This document shows, in pieces, positions 33,001 to 41,752 of a DNA stretch of 64,000 bases. This DNA is from Streptomyces sp. Ag109_O5-10 (GTDB lineage: Bacteria; Actinomycetota; Actinomycetes; Streptomycetales; Streptomycetaceae): assembly GCF_900105755.1 (NCBI RefSeq), contig NZ_FNTQ01000001.1:4154001-4218000 (forward strand), written 5' to 3'. The notes under the pieces were generated by a model. The model ran no database searches and was not told the DNA's origin. It saw only the letters and a program-made list of their open reading frames with translations. Numbering within the stretch: the stretch's first letter is position 1; each line of letters begins with the position of its first letter. The position numbers and the translations under genes were made by a program.

Positions 33001-34408
33001 ACTTCACGTCGAACTCCGCGTCCTTCGCCGCGCAGCCGGTGTACCCGTAGGCGAAGGACTCCGTCCTCAGGTGATCGATCCAGAAGGCGCTGTTGTCCTG
33101 CGAGTTCCAGGTCGTCGAGGAGGAGATGTCCTTGGTGCGCCACAGCTCCACGCTCCGGTCGGAGCAGGACGCCGACCAGGTGTTGCGGACCACGAACTCC
33201 GCCTGCAGCACGGTCCGCCCGGCGAACTTCGAGGTCGGGATCCGGTAGAAGAGCCGCTTGGTGTCGTACGGCGCACAGTACGACCAGTTGCAGTACCCGA
33301 GGCCCGCGTCCGAGTCGCCGTTGAACTTCCACTGTGGCGACGACGCCCAGTACTTGGAGGCCATCGTCCAGGCCGAGGCCTTCGGGGAGTACCACTGGGG
33401 GTCGATGAACACGGGGTACACCGTGCCCTTGCCCCTGAGCACGCCGGTGTCGGGCGTCAGGACCAGGGCGTCCTGCGCGGCGGGAACGTCCACGCCGACC
33501 GGGGCCACATTGCCGGACTCCGCTGCGCCGGCCTCGGAGGCGGTGGGGGCGCTGGTGGCAGCCACGGAGCTCCGTGCGGCGCTGGACGACGTCGTCCGGG
33601 CAAATCCGGCAGTGGACCCGGACCGGGCCGAGGAGGCGGGCGCCTCGGTACTGGAATCCCACATCAGGGGGCGGGGAGCCTCGAAGACGGCGCTACCGGC
33701 TCCCTGGTCGACCGCTGCCAGACCGCCGTCGGCGGTCTCCTCGACCTGCATGCCGTCGGCGTCCAGCTTCAGCCGCAGTTGGTTCAGTTCGGCACTCGCC
33801 GCGGCCTCGGCCGACTTGACGACCAGGAGCTGGGTGAAGCTGTCCTGCTGCGCCGTCATCCGCAGATCGACACCGGGCAGGACGTCCGGATAGGTGGCGG
33901 TGTTCCCGCTCAGCTCGGGGGAGGGCAGGTCCTCGGGCCAGGAGAGCGCCAGTGCACGACCGTTCTTCGTCATCCGCACCAGCGGGGACGAACCCCCGCC
34001 GGAGAACGTCAGACCGACGGTCGTCGCCCTGGGCGCCACCGCTCCGTTCGCGCCGCGGATCAGTGTGGTGTCGATGTCCCGCCATGCGCCGTCCACCCGG
34101 GTCCGCACCGGCCGCAGATGCTCCCGGGCCTCCAGGTGCCCCTCCGGGGTGGCGTACACCTCGCTGCTCTCACCGCGTAACGAGACGATCTCCACCGGCT
34201 TACCCGTGCGCGCGGCCTGGGCCAGCGCCTCGGCATCCTCGCCCGTACCGTCACCGGCGGCGGCCTTGGCGGCGGCGTCGGCCGAGGTGACGGCGTTCTC
34301 GTCGGCGACCGCCATGGCGCCGTTGGATGCGCTCGCCGCCAGCACCAAGGCCGCGGAGAGCACGACGCCGACTGTGCGCAGTCGGCGTCTCCCCCTATGC
34401 GTATTCAT
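30098..34408 (-). CDS. Large secreted LamG-domain protein
   Basis: A 1436-residue protein from ATG 34408, with GGGGGAG upstream. Signal peptide: GVVLSAALVLAASASNGAMAVA. Residues 45-240 form a conserved N-terminal region of Streptomyces wall-associated RHS partners (VSLRGESSEVYATPEGHLEA, RPVRTRVDGAWRDIDTTL). A DNRLF-like adhesive region with several Cys pairs occupies about 330-560. Three LamG/concanavalin-like domains lie at about 760-960, 990-1180 and 1190-1390, each with LYNG...G..GKAVQFDGVDDYAAT-type openings. It starts a two-gene unit with the RHS toxin, 138 nt apart. Role inferred: surface scaffold or carrier for the toxin. Confidence 0.85.
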   Translation of the reverse strand: MNTHRGRRRLRTVGVVLSAALVLAASASNGAMAVADENAVTSADAAAKAAAGDGTGEDAEALAQAARTGKPVEIVSLRGESSEVYATPEGHLEAREHLRPVRTRVDGAWRDIDTTLIRGANGAVAPRATTVGLTFSGGGSSPLVRMTKNGRALALSWPEDLPSPELSGNTATYPDVLPGVDLRMTAQQDSFTQLLVVKSAEAAASAELNQLRLKLDADGMQVEETADGGLAAVDQGAGSAVFEAPRPLMWDSSTEAPASSARSGSTAGFARTTSSSAARSSVAATSAPTASEAGAAESGNVAPVGVDVPAAQDALVLTPDTGVLRGKGTVYPVFIDPQWYSPKASAWTMASKYWASSPQWKFNGDSDAGLGYCNWSYCAPYDTKRLFYRIPTSKFAGRTVLQAEFVVRNTWSASCSDRSVELWRTKDISSSTTWNSQDNSAFWIDHLRTESFAYGYTGCAAKDAEFDVKSAVQQAADKKWSTMTFGMKAASETDGYAWKRFSDDAYLRVQYNRPPPQIKMSQLTMEYGGSCKSSASAARVRTLGKIYANDVTDPDGDSVSVEFRASWDTGDGKGVVTRWKSGPTTAKKSGSDFAITLPSSIPANKTVNWYVHSYDGAQYSPWSYTGDPTACYFVYDTSVPKAPTISSAVYPASDPEDPDDPWYDGVGQYGDFVITGAVSDVTKYWFGLNGDPVSANTVTTSGGAAKTVPVLPVRPGLNTFTARSFDSAGNGSEIRTYQFRVKAGQRERAGWAMDETAGATQVAGSAPEQTATLYNGPTPNVEGRFGKAVQFDGVDDYAATDIATINTDVSFSVSAWVKLSAMPSGAAVVAAQRGNNAPGFELYYSKSYDRWVFNQYSADTTAGTPVRAMQAAAGGVKAGEWTHLVGIYAAGEKLLKLYVNGALAGTTAYSTAWNARRGMVIGGSFLNGTPTSPFPGAIDEVKTFEKPLSAAEVSSLYSTNAIGDGRPARAVFHMDDAAGVTALSGRADANPAVLKGGATTGATGADGNALTLDGTDDYATTAGPHINTSYSFAVSAWVKLAKTKPTHAATVATQIGTTVTGPELYYSSSYDRWVFNQHSADTADSTVVRAMQPDGTTAYGGEWTHLVGVQDTEAGKLSLYVNGTLAGTTTLPSTWYAGGAVQIGASAFAGAATSFFPGQIDDVRLFDRPVSAGEVQQLFKQRALVKGRWKFETATGTPLTSPDASSSGNAMTLYNGAQTGSGWVDGAVALDGTDDYAAASVVPVDTSGSFTVSAFVQAAATPTSPVTVMSAPGTKKSAFAVRYEPSATPATDPGRWRIATADSDSDSATVSDIGNGMFYSPTDWNHVALVYDGFSKEVRLYVNGELQETACADADDDGVQDDASCADTVSWADDVLTYKAAKTLQLGRDTTGSTSGGYFPGSLSDVWVFQGALTETQIDHLAVGMPGVETAVPSGD

Positions 34409-34789
34409 ATGAACTGCTCCCCCACAGAGCCCTGTTGGGCTACGACTGGCCGTCTTCGATCAAACGGCCGGCTCGCAAAATATGAGTACTTACAGTTCGT
34501 TAACCAGACCCTTACGAAGGGATAAAGCGCACAAGATCTACCAATCGAGCGAAGTCAGGTCGTGAAATACTTCACGTTTCCCCCCTGAATTCGCCGGGAT
34601 CCAACACCGATGTCCCACTTGGGGGTCACACACGGGGCCGGGGATCCCTCCGGCTTCGGGCCGGCAGACCGTCCGTCCGTCGCGTCCAGGTCGAAGTGCG
34701 GTACCGCCACATGCGCGCCCGCCGCGCACAGACCGCCGCCGGCGTGCTTCTTCCGGGGGAGAAGGCCGACGCGGTCGGTTCCTCCTCGT
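34409..34789. other. AT-rich promoter region and debris
   Basis: 34440-34545 is clearly AT-richer than its surroundings and probably holds the promoter of the LamG-RHS operon. I cannot fix -10/-35 boxes with confidence. The rest, to 34789, has no convincing frame. Confidence 0.45.
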
Positions 34790-34908
34790 CCGCGGGAGGT
34801 GCCACGCCGGGCATCCCACAACGTGATGCCTCCGTCCCCGCCCGCGAAGACGACGCACCTTGCGTCCGTGCTCAGGGCACTCACACCCCAGGACGCCGAC
34901 ACCTTCTG
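34790..34908 (-). pseudogene. WD40-repeat protein fragment
   Basis: On the minus strand SASWGVSALSTDARCVVFAG then GDGGITLWDARRGTSRG is one WD40 blade (SxDGxxLxxGGxDGxIxLWD pattern). It has no start, no neighbouring blades and no continuation. It is gene debris between the toxin operon and tRNA-Thr. Confidence 0.55.
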
Positions 34909-34944
34909 ACGAAGACAGCCGCACGGACCCCTCGAAACAACAAG

Positions 34945-34977
34945 AAGGCCAGGTCACGTGTGCCGTGACCTGGCCTT
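34945..34977 (-). terminator. Terminator of tRNA-Thr
   Basis: A perfect 13-bp stem, AAGGCCAGGTCAC (34945-34957) with 34965-34977, and a 7-nt loop. It begins 3 nt after the tRNA CCA end and is followed on the minus strand by CTTGTTGTTTC. Confidence 0.88.
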
Positions 34978-34980
34978 TGT

Positions 34981-35057
34981 TGGAGCCGCTTTCGGGATTC
35001 GAACCCGAGACCTACGCATTACGAGTGCGTTGCTCTGGCCATCTGAGCTAAAGCGGC
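34981..35057 (-). tRNA. tRNA-Thr (anticodon CGT)
   Basis: Read on the minus strand: acceptor GCCGCTT (35057-35051) pairing with AAGCGGC, D stem GCTC/GAGC, anticodon arm ACGCA-CTCGTAA-TGCGT, T arm TCGGG-TTCGAAT-CCCGA, and an encoded CCA (34983-34981). The anticodon CGT reads ACG. It sits at the junction between the accessory toxin block and conserved core genes; no second copy of its 3' end was seen in the window. Confidence 0.96.
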
Positions 35058-35163
35058 GCGTCGCCCGCACTATGGTGCGATCGGCGACGTCGGTAAGTCT
35101 ACACAGTTTCCGGGGGTGCTCCGTACCCGCCCCGGAGCCAGGGCTCCGGGGACGGCCGCAGGG

Positions 35164-36774
35164 CTATGAGCAGCGCTTTCCCTTCGCCGGTGGGGTGCCG
35201 CCGAGGAGGTAGGTGTCGATCGCGGAATCGATGCAGGTGCTGCCCCGGCCATAGGCGGTGTGGCCGTCGCCGACGTAGGTGAGCAGGCGGCTCGAGGAGA
35301 GCTGGCCGGCCAGGGACTGGGCCCAGGGGTAGGGGGTCGCGGGATCGCGGGTGGTGCCGACCACGACGATGGGGGCGGCGCCCTTCGCCTCGATCCGGCG
35401 AGGCTCGCCGGTGGCCCGCACCGGCCAGTACGCGCAGTTCAGCGAGGCCCACGCCAGGTTCGGGCCGAACACCGGGGACGCCTTCTCGAACTCGGGCAGT
35501 GCCTTCTCGACCCCCTCGGGGCTGGTGAAGGCGGGCGGCAGGTCCAGGCAGTTCACCGCGGCGTTGGCGAACATGAGGTTCGAGTAGCGGCCGTCCGCAT
35601 CCCGCTCGTAGTAGCTGTCGGAGAGGGCGAGCAGGCCCGCGCCGTCGTTGTCCTTCATCGCCGTGCGCAGGGCGTCGCGCAGTCGCTCCCACTCGGCCTG
35701 GTCGTACATCGCCGCGATCACGCCGGTCGTCCCCAGGGACTCGGTCAGCTTCCGGCCGTCCGGGTCGCCGGTCGGGACGGGGTGCGCGTCCAGCTTCTTG
35801 AAGAACGTCGCGAGGTTGTCGGCGACCTTCGTCGGCGTGCTGCCCTTGTCGCCGAGCGGGCAGTCGGTGCGCTTCGCGCAGTCCCTGGCGAAGGACTGGA
35901 ACGCCGTCTCGAACCCCGCCGTCTGCTGGAGGTTCAGCTCGCGCGCGGACAGGGACGGGTTCATCGCGCCGTCCAGGACCATCCGGCCGACGCGTGCCGG
36001 GAACAGGCCGGCGTAGGTCGCGCCGAGGAAGGTGCCGTAGGACGCGCCCACGTAGTTAAGCTTCCGGTCGCCGAGCGCGGCCCGCAGGATGTCCATGTCC
36101 CGCGCCGAGTCGACGGTGGAGACATGGCGCAGCAGCTGCGCGGAGCGCTTCCCGCAGGCCTCCGCGAACGTCTTGAACTCCGCGACCAGGCGGTCCGTCT
36201 CCTGCTGGTCGTCGGGGGTCACGTCGGTCTCGGTGAACGTGTCCATCTGCGGCCCGTCCAGGCACTCGACGGGCTCGCTGCGGGCGACTCCGCGCGGGTC
36301 GACGGCGACCATGTCGTAGCGCGCCCGCACCTCGGCGGGGTAGCCGACGCCCGCGTACTGCTGGAGGTAGTCCACCGCCGAGCCGCCCGGCCCGCCGGGG
36401 TTGACCAGCAGCGATCCCAGCGGCTTCGCCTTGCCGGTGGCCTTCTTGCGGGCGACCGCCAGCCGGACGTCACCCGCGCCGGGCTCGGCGTAGTCCAGCG
36501 GGGCCTTCATCGTCGTGCACTGGAAACCGGGGACGCCGCAGTCCCGCCAGGTGAGCTTCTGGTCGTAGTACGGCGCCAGCGCGGACGGTGTCGAGCGGGG
36601 CAGCGCGGCCAGCTGGGCGGGGTCGGCCGACGTGGACGCCGACGTCGACGCGCTCCCGGCGGAGGAGCACGCGGAGGCGAGCAGGGCGGCGGCCGAGAGC
36701 AGGGCGGCCGCCATCGTCCGGGTATGGGCCCGGGATCGAATTGGGGTCCGGCGGGTGATTCGCCTGATGTGCAT
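35164..36774 (-). CDS. Secreted alpha/beta-hydrolase, tripeptidyl aminopeptidase-like
   Basis: A 536-residue protein from ATG 36774. N-terminal signal with lipobox LLASACSS, then a Ser/Thr-rich linker. The serine protease fold has LLVNPGGPGGSAVDYLQ (oxyanion loop), NYVGASYGTFLGATYAGLFP (nucleophile Ser), and a C-terminal TAP-like domain ending VVVGTTRDPATPYPWAQSLA...LLTYVGDGHTAYGRGSTC, with the Asp and His. This is the Streptomyces SlpD/SlpE/Tap group, which cleaves short peptides from the N-terminus outside the cell. Gene order with holB matches the conserved core. Confidence 0.92.
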   Translation of the reverse strand: MHIRRITRRTPIRSRAHTRTMAAALLSAAALLASACSSAGSASTSASTSADPAQLAALPRSTPSALAPYYDQKLTWRDCGVPGFQCTTMKAPLDYAEPGAGDVRLAVARKKATGKAKPLGSLLVNPGGPGGSAVDYLQQYAGVGYPAEVRARYDMVAVDPRGVARSEPVECLDGPQMDTFTETDVTPDDQQETDRLVAEFKTFAEACGKRSAQLLRHVSTVDSARDMDILRAALGDRKLNYVGASYGTFLGATYAGLFPARVGRMVLDGAMNPSLSARELNLQQTAGFETAFQSFARDCAKRTDCPLGDKGSTPTKVADNLATFFKKLDAHPVPTGDPDGRKLTESLGTTGVIAAMYDQAEWERLRDALRTAMKDNDGAGLLALSDSYYERDADGRYSNLMFANAAVNCLDLPPAFTSPEGVEKALPEFEKASPVFGPNLAWASLNCAYWPVRATGEPRRIEAKGAAPIVVVGTTRDPATPYPWAQSLAGQLSSSRLLTYVGDGHTAYGRGSTCIDSAIDTYLLGGTPPAKGKRCS

Positions 36775-36883
36775 CAATCGAGCGTAACGCCGGAAAATGA
36801 TCTCCGTGCCGTGCGCGGCGACTGTGGCTCGTACGGGTGACCCCGGTCAACGCCATGCACGTTCAGGGCGTCGGATTCCGCCG

Positions 36884-38089
36884 TCAGCCCGCTCTGAGCG
36901 CCATCGTCATCGCCTCCACCGCCAGCAGCGGCGCCACGTTCCGGTCGAGGGCGTCCCGGCAGGCCGCGATCGCCTCGATCCGGCGCAGCGTGGCCTCGGG
37001 CGAGCCGGCACGGGCCAGCCGCTCCAGAAGGTCCCCGGCGTCCGCGTTGGCGATCGCGACCCTGGAACCCAGCTGGAGCGCGAGGACGTCGCGGTAGAAA
37101 CCGGTCAGGTCGGTGAGGGCGACGTCGAGGCTGTCGCGCTGGGTCCTGGTGCGGCGGCGCTTCTGCATGTCCTCCAGGTCCTTCATCACGCCTGCCGTGC
37201 CGCGCGGCAGACGCCCGCCCTGGGCCGCGCCGAGCGCCGCCTTCAGCTCCTCGGTCTCCTTGCCGTCCATCTCCTCGGCGAGCTGCTTGGCGTCCTCCGC
37301 CGCCGCGTCCACCAGCTCCTGGGCGGCCTTCAGGCACGCGCCGATCTCGTCCAGCCGCAGCGGCAGCTTCAGCACGGCCGCGCGGCGCTCGCGGGCTGCC
37401 GGGTCGGTGGCCAGTCGGCGGGCCCGGTCGACGTGCCCCTGGGTGGCCCGGGCGGCGGCCGCGGCCACCTCGGGCTCGACGCCCTCGCGGCGGACGAGCA
37501 TGTCGGCGACCGCGTCCACGGAGGGCGTGCGCAGGTTCAGGTGGCGGCAGCGGGAGCGGATCGTGGGCAGCACGTCCTCCAGCGAGGGCGCGCAGAGCAG
37601 CCAGACCGTGCGGGGGGCGGGCTCCTCGACGGCCTTGAGGACGGCGTTGGCCGACTTCTCGTTCAGCCGCTCGGCGTCCTCGACCAGGATGATCTGCCAC
37701 CGTCCGGTCGCCGGGGAGGTGTACGACTTGCGGACCGTGTCGCGCATGTCCTTGACCAGGATCTCGGCGCCGACGGCGGCGACCGTGGTGACGTCCGCGT
37801 GGGTGCCGACGAGCGCGGTGTGGCAGCCGTCGCAGAAGCCGCAGCCGGGGACGCCGCCCAGCGCACGGTCGGGGCTCACGCACTGGAGGGCGGCGGCGAA
37901 GGCCCGCGCCGTCCGGTTGCGGCCGGCGCCGGGCGGGCCGGTGAACAGCCAGGCGTGGGTCATCTTCGACGACTCCGGTGGCGGCTGGTCGGTCGCGGCG
38001 GCGGTGACGAGGGCGTCGGCGTCCCGGGCGGCGGCGGTGAGCACCTCACTCACCCGCTCCTGCCCGACGAGGTCGTCCCACACGGTCAT
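36884..38089 (-). CDS. holB: DNA polymerase III delta-prime subunit
   Basis: A 401-residue clamp-loader subunit, MTVWDDLVGQERVSEVLTAA. The Walker A is degenerate (GPPGAGRNRTARAF instead of GKT), as in delta-prime subunits that do not hydrolyse ATP. A Cys-rich zinc site follows (PGCGFCDGCH), then VEDAERLNEKSANAVLKAVEEPAP and the SRC motif (TIRSRCRHL). Its ATG overlaps the stop of a short upstream ORF (ATGA), and it is downstream of tmk, 244 nt away. Confidence 0.93.
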   Translation of the reverse strand: MTVWDDLVGQERVSEVLTAAARDADALVTAAATDQPPPESSKMTHAWLFTGPPGAGRNRTARAFAAALQCVSPDRALGGVPGCGFCDGCHTALVGTHADVTTVAAVGAEILVKDMRDTVRKSYTSPATGRWQIILVEDAERLNEKSANAVLKAVEEPAPRTVWLLCAPSLEDVLPTIRSRCRHLNLRTPSVDAVADMLVRREGVEPEVAAAAARATQGHVDRARRLATDPAARERRAAVLKLPLRLDEIGACLKAAQELVDAAAEDAKQLAEEMDGKETEELKAALGAAQGGRLPRGTAGVMKDLEDMQKRRRTRTQRDSLDVALTDLTGFYRDVLALQLGSRVAIANADAGDLLERLARAGSPEATLRRIEAIAACRDALDRNVAPLLAVEAMTMALRAG

Positions 38090-38157
38090 GGGTCACGCCG
38101 CCCTTTCGTCATGCTCGTCATGGTCATCATGCTCGTCATGTTGGTCATGGTCGTCAT
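38086..38157 (-). other. Short repeat-coded ORF overlapping the holB start
   Basis: A 23-codon frame, MTTMTNMTSMMTMTSMTK then GRRDP, ends in TGA that overlaps holB's ATG (ATGA). Its first 54 nt (38157-38104) are six 9-bp units of the type ATGACSANC. Each brings an ATG. There is no clear ribosome-binding site. It could be a leader peptide that couples translation into holB, or a chance frame over a simple repeat. Confidence 0.45.
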
Positions 38158-38333
38158 GTCGAGTCGCCACACGCCGGTTCGAAGATCCGGCGCTCCGGCT
38201 TCCGACGTCGGATTCCACCGGTTTCGCGGTCCGGACTCCATTGTGCGGGTGCCCACTGACAACGGGGGGCGGCGCCGGCCGGCATCCCGACCCGCACCGC
38301 CCCCCGCCTGCACCCGAGCTGTCAGCCGCGCCT

Positions 38334-41300
38334 TCAGCCGCGCCGGCCGCGACCCCGACGGCCACCCTCGTCGTCGTAGTCCGGCTCCTCGTACGACCCC
38401 AGCAGCTCGTCCGCCAGCGACGGCAGATCGTCCAGCGGGGTCTCCTCGGCCCAGTCGGGCCGGGGGCGCCGGCGCGGCGCCTGGTCCTCGGCGGCGCCGT
38501 CCGCGTCGACCTGTGGCATCTCGCGGGTGCGGTCCTGGGAGCCGTCGGGGTTCCCGCCCGCCCGCTCGTCCCGGAAGAAGCCGGGCGGCATCCGGTCCGC
38601 CGGGCCGTCGGCGGGCGCCCCGGCGCCGTCCCGCACGGGAGGCAGCACGGCGGTCTCGTCCGCGGCGCCCGGCGGCACCGGAGGCAGCACGGCCGTCTCG
38701 TCGGCCGCGCCCACGGGGGGCAGCACCGCCGTCTCGTCCGCGGCGCCCGACGTTACCGGCGGCAGCACCGCCGTCTCGTCAGCCGCGCCCGCGGGCCCCA
38801 CCGGCGGCTGCGGCAGTTGTGCCGTCACCTCGGCGTCGGACTCGTGGGCCGCGGGTGCCCGCTCGTACCGTACCGGACGCAGCACCTTCGTCTCGTCGGC
38901 CCGGACGTCCGGCTTCACCACCGGCGTCGGCATGGTCGCCGCCTCCGGTGTGACGCCCGGCGCCGTCGGCTGCCGTGCGGCGGACTGCTGGGCGGCCACG
39001 TCGGCCGCTGCCGCCGCCTCCGCCGCGGCGCGCCGCGCCTGCTCGGCCTTGAGGAGGGCCTCCTCGGCCTTGCGCTGCTTCTCCAGCCGCCGTTCCTCGG
39101 CCTCGGCGTGCAGCCGGGCCTCTTCCTCGGCCTGCCTGCGGCGCTGTTCCTCCTCGGCCTTGCGGCGGGCCTCGGCCTCCGCGCGGGCATTCTCCTCGGC
39201 GAGCAGCCGGGCCTGCTCCTCCTCGGCACGGCGACGGGCCTCCTCGGCACGCAGCCGGGCCTCCTCCGCCTGCCGTTCGGCCTCGCGGCGCTGCGCCTCC
39301 TCCAGCTCGCGGCGCTTGCGCTCCTCCTCCTCGGCACGGAGCTTGGCGAGCTGTTCCTGACGCTCGCGTTCGACGCGCTCCTCCTCGGCCTTGCGCGCGG
39401 CCTCCAGCTCCGCCTTGCGCCGGGCCTCCTCCTCGGCGGCCTTGCGGGCCTCCTCGGCGGCCTTGATCTCAGCCTCGGAGAGCGGCAGCACGGTGTCGAG
39501 CCGGGCCCGGATGACGGTGGTGACCGACTCGGGCTCCTGGCCGGCGTCGACCACCAGGTAGCGGCCGGGGTCGGAGGCGGCAAGGGTGAGGAAGCCGGCC
39601 CGCACGCGCGCGTGGAACTCGGCGGGCTCGGACTCCAGCCGGTCGGGCGCCTCGGTGAACCGCTCGCGGGCGGTCTCGGGCTCCACGTCCAGCAGGACGG
39701 TCAGGTGCGGGACGAGGCCGGCTGTCGCCCAGCGGTTGATGCGGGCGACCTCGGTCGGGGAGAGGTCGCGGCCCGCGCCCTGGTAGGCGACGGAGGAGTC
39801 GATGTACCGGTCGGAGATGACGACCGCGCCGCGCCCCAGGGCGGGCCGGACGACGGTGTCGACGTGCTCCGCGCGGTCGGCCGCGTACAGCAGGGCCTCC
39901 GCGCGGTGCGACAGGCCGGCGGAGGAGACGTCGAGGAGGATCGAGCGCAGCCGCTTGCCGACCGGGGTGGCGCCGGGTTCGCGGGTGAGGACGACCTCGT
40001 GGCCCTTGGCCCGGATCCACTCGGCGAGGGCCTCGGCCTGGGTGGACTTGCCGGCGCCGTCGCCGCCCTCCAGGGCGATGAAGAAACCATTGGCCGTGGG
40101 TGTCTGCGCCGGGTCGTCGCCGCCGAGCAGCGCGTCCCGCAGGTCGTGCCGGAGCGGTACGCCCGCGCGGTCGTCGACCTTGGCGAGCACCACCGCGGCC
40201 ACCGGCAGCAGCAGCGCGCCGACCAGCATCAGGGTGAACGCGGCGCCGCCGTGCGCGAACACGAACTTGCCGTTCTCCAGGCGGTGCGGTCCGATCAGCG
40301 CGGCCACCAGGGGGGCGACCAGCGCGCCGAGCGCTATGGCGACCCGGACCACCGCGTGCAGGTGTTCGGTCGTACGGATCCGGCGGGAGTCCTCGGTCTC
40401 CTGGTCGAGCAGGGTGTGCCCGGTGTTCGCGGCCACGCCCGCGCCGATGCCGGCCAGCGCGACGATCAGGAGCACGGTGGTGACGTCGGGAACCAGGCCC
40501 GCGGCCAGCAACGCGATGCCGGTGAAGGCGATCGCCAGGGACAGCAGGCGGCGGCGGGAGAGCGTCGGGAGCAGCGCGGGCGCCGTACGGATGCCGACGG
40601 CGACCCCGCCGGTCAGGGCGAGCACCAGCAGGCCGTACAGGACCGGGCCGCCGCCCAGGTCCCTGGCATGCAGCACGCAGACGGCGACGGCGGCGGAGAT
40701 GGCACCGGCGATCGCGGCGCAGGCCAGCACGAGGAGCGGGATGGCTCCGGTGCGGCCGGTGTCGGCGCCGTCGGTGGTCTTGGGGCGGCGCAGGCCCTCC
40801 AGCGGCGACCGCGCGCGCGGGGTGCGGGTGCCGGGCACCTCCAGGTAGACCAGCACCGAGAGGGACGCGGCGAACAGGCCCGCCGCCAGGTACGAGCCGA
40901 GGGCCGCCTGGTGCTGGGCGAACCAGGCGATGCCCGTGCCCAGCAGGTTGTTGACCAGCGACGCGACGACCAGGGCGGCGGCCGCGAGCGGGACCGTGAG
41001 GAACGTCGTCCGCAGCGAGAGGCGGCGCAGGGCGTCCAGGTGGTCGGGCAGCGGTCGTACCGTGGCGCCCTCCGGGGGCGGGGCGGGCAGCAGCGCCGGG
41101 GCCGCGCTCTCCCGGCAGACGGTCCAGAAGCGCTCGGCGACCCCGGTGACGAAGGCCGTCGCGAGGACGAGCGTCAGGGCGTTCGCCGGGGTCCAGTCGA
41201 TCCACAGGGGCGCGATGATCAGCAGGACCGTGCGCAGGCCGTCGGCGCCGACCATGGTCCAGCGGCGGTCGAGCGGGCCGTCCTGCGCGGTCAGCGTGGT

Positions 41301-41612
41301 GAGCGGGCCCAGCAGGACCGCGCCGAAGAGAAGGGTGGCGAGAATGCGCACCCCGAAGACGACCGCCACCGCGAGCGCCGCACCGCGGTAGCCGCCGCCG
41401 AAGGAGCCCTGGGCCACGGCTGCCTGGAGCGTGAGCACGACAAGCACCAGCAACGCCAGGCTGTCGCCGATCCCGCTCACGAGCTGGGCGCTCCACAACC
41501 GCCTCAGTTCGGGTCGGCGCAGCAGCGAGCGGACGGCGCGCTCGCGGGAATCCGCTACCAGCGCGTCGTCCGGATCTGTCTGGGGGGCCGTTGGTTGCTC
41601 GGCTCGCGTCAT
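38334..41612 (-). CDS. tmk: MFS-like membrane domain fused to dTMP kinase
   Basis: A 1092-residue fusion. Residues 1-485 form a 12-helix major-facilitator-like region (LRRLWSAQLVSGIGDSLALLV). About 505-710 are thymidylate kinase: P-loop FIALEGGDGAGKSTQAEAL, VVLTREPGATPVGKRLR, ISDRYIDSSVAYQGAGR and VLLDVEPETARERF. About 715-890 are a long charged E/A/R/K coiled coil, and the rest is a disordered acidic tail with four ADETAVLPPV units and one ADETKVLRPV. The kinase makes dTDP. Known relatives in Streptomyces have the same fusion, so it is not an artefact. What the transporter part carries is unknown. Confidence 0.92.
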   Translation of the reverse strand: MTRAEQPTAPQTDPDDALVADSRERAVRSLLRRPELRRLWSAQLVSGIGDSLALLVLVVLTLQAAVAQGSFGGGYRGAALAVAVVFGVRILATLLFGAVLLGPLTTLTAQDGPLDRRWTMVGADGLRTVLLIIAPLWIDWTPANALTLVLATAFVTGVAERFWTVCRESAAPALLPAPPPEGATVRPLPDHLDALRRLSLRTTFLTVPLAAAALVVASLVNNLLGTGIAWFAQHQAALGSYLAAGLFAASLSVLVYLEVPGTRTPRARSPLEGLRRPKTTDGADTGRTGAIPLLVLACAAIAGAISAAVAVCVLHARDLGGGPVLYGLLVLALTGGVAVGIRTAPALLPTLSRRRLLSLAIAFTGIALLAAGLVPDVTTVLLIVALAGIGAGVAANTGHTLLDQETEDSRRIRTTEHLHAVVRVAIALGALVAPLVAALIGPHRLENGKFVFAHGGAAFTLMLVGALLLPVAAVVLAKVDDRAGVPLRHDLRDALLGGDDPAQTPTANGFFIALEGGDGAGKSTQAEALAEWIRAKGHEVVLTREPGATPVGKRLRSILLDVSSAGLSHRAEALLYAADRAEHVDTVVRPALGRGAVVISDRYIDSSVAYQGAGRDLSPTEVARINRWATAGLVPHLTVLLDVEPETARERFTEAPDRLESEPAEFHARVRAGFLTLAASDPGRYLVVDAGQEPESVTTVIRARLDTVLPLSEAEIKAAEEARKAAEEEARRKAELEAARKAEEERVERERQEQLAKLRAEEEERKRRELEEAQRREAERQAEEARLRAEEARRRAEEEQARLLAEENARAEAEARRKAEEEQRRRQAEEEARLHAEAEERRLEKQRKAEEALLKAEQARRAAAEAAAAADVAAQQSAARQPTAPGVTPEAATMPTPVVKPDVRADETKVLRPVRYERAPAAHESDAEVTAQLPQPPVGPAGAADETAVLPPVTSGAADETAVLPPVGAADETAVLPPVPPGAADETAVLPPVRDGAGAPADGPADRMPPGFFRDERAGGNPDGSQDRTREMPQVDADGAAEDQAPRRRPRPDWAEETPLDDLPSLADELLGSYEEPDYDDEGGRRGRGRRG

Positions 41613-41752
41613 GCTTTCAGCCTATCGGCAGCCACCGACAGCCCGCGGCGACGTCCCCGGCTACGCACGCCCCGACACCAAGTTGATGCCGGGGCGTGCA
41701 CAATGCGAAGCCGATGTGAGGACACCTGAGGGCGCCTCAGCCTTCCGGGGCA

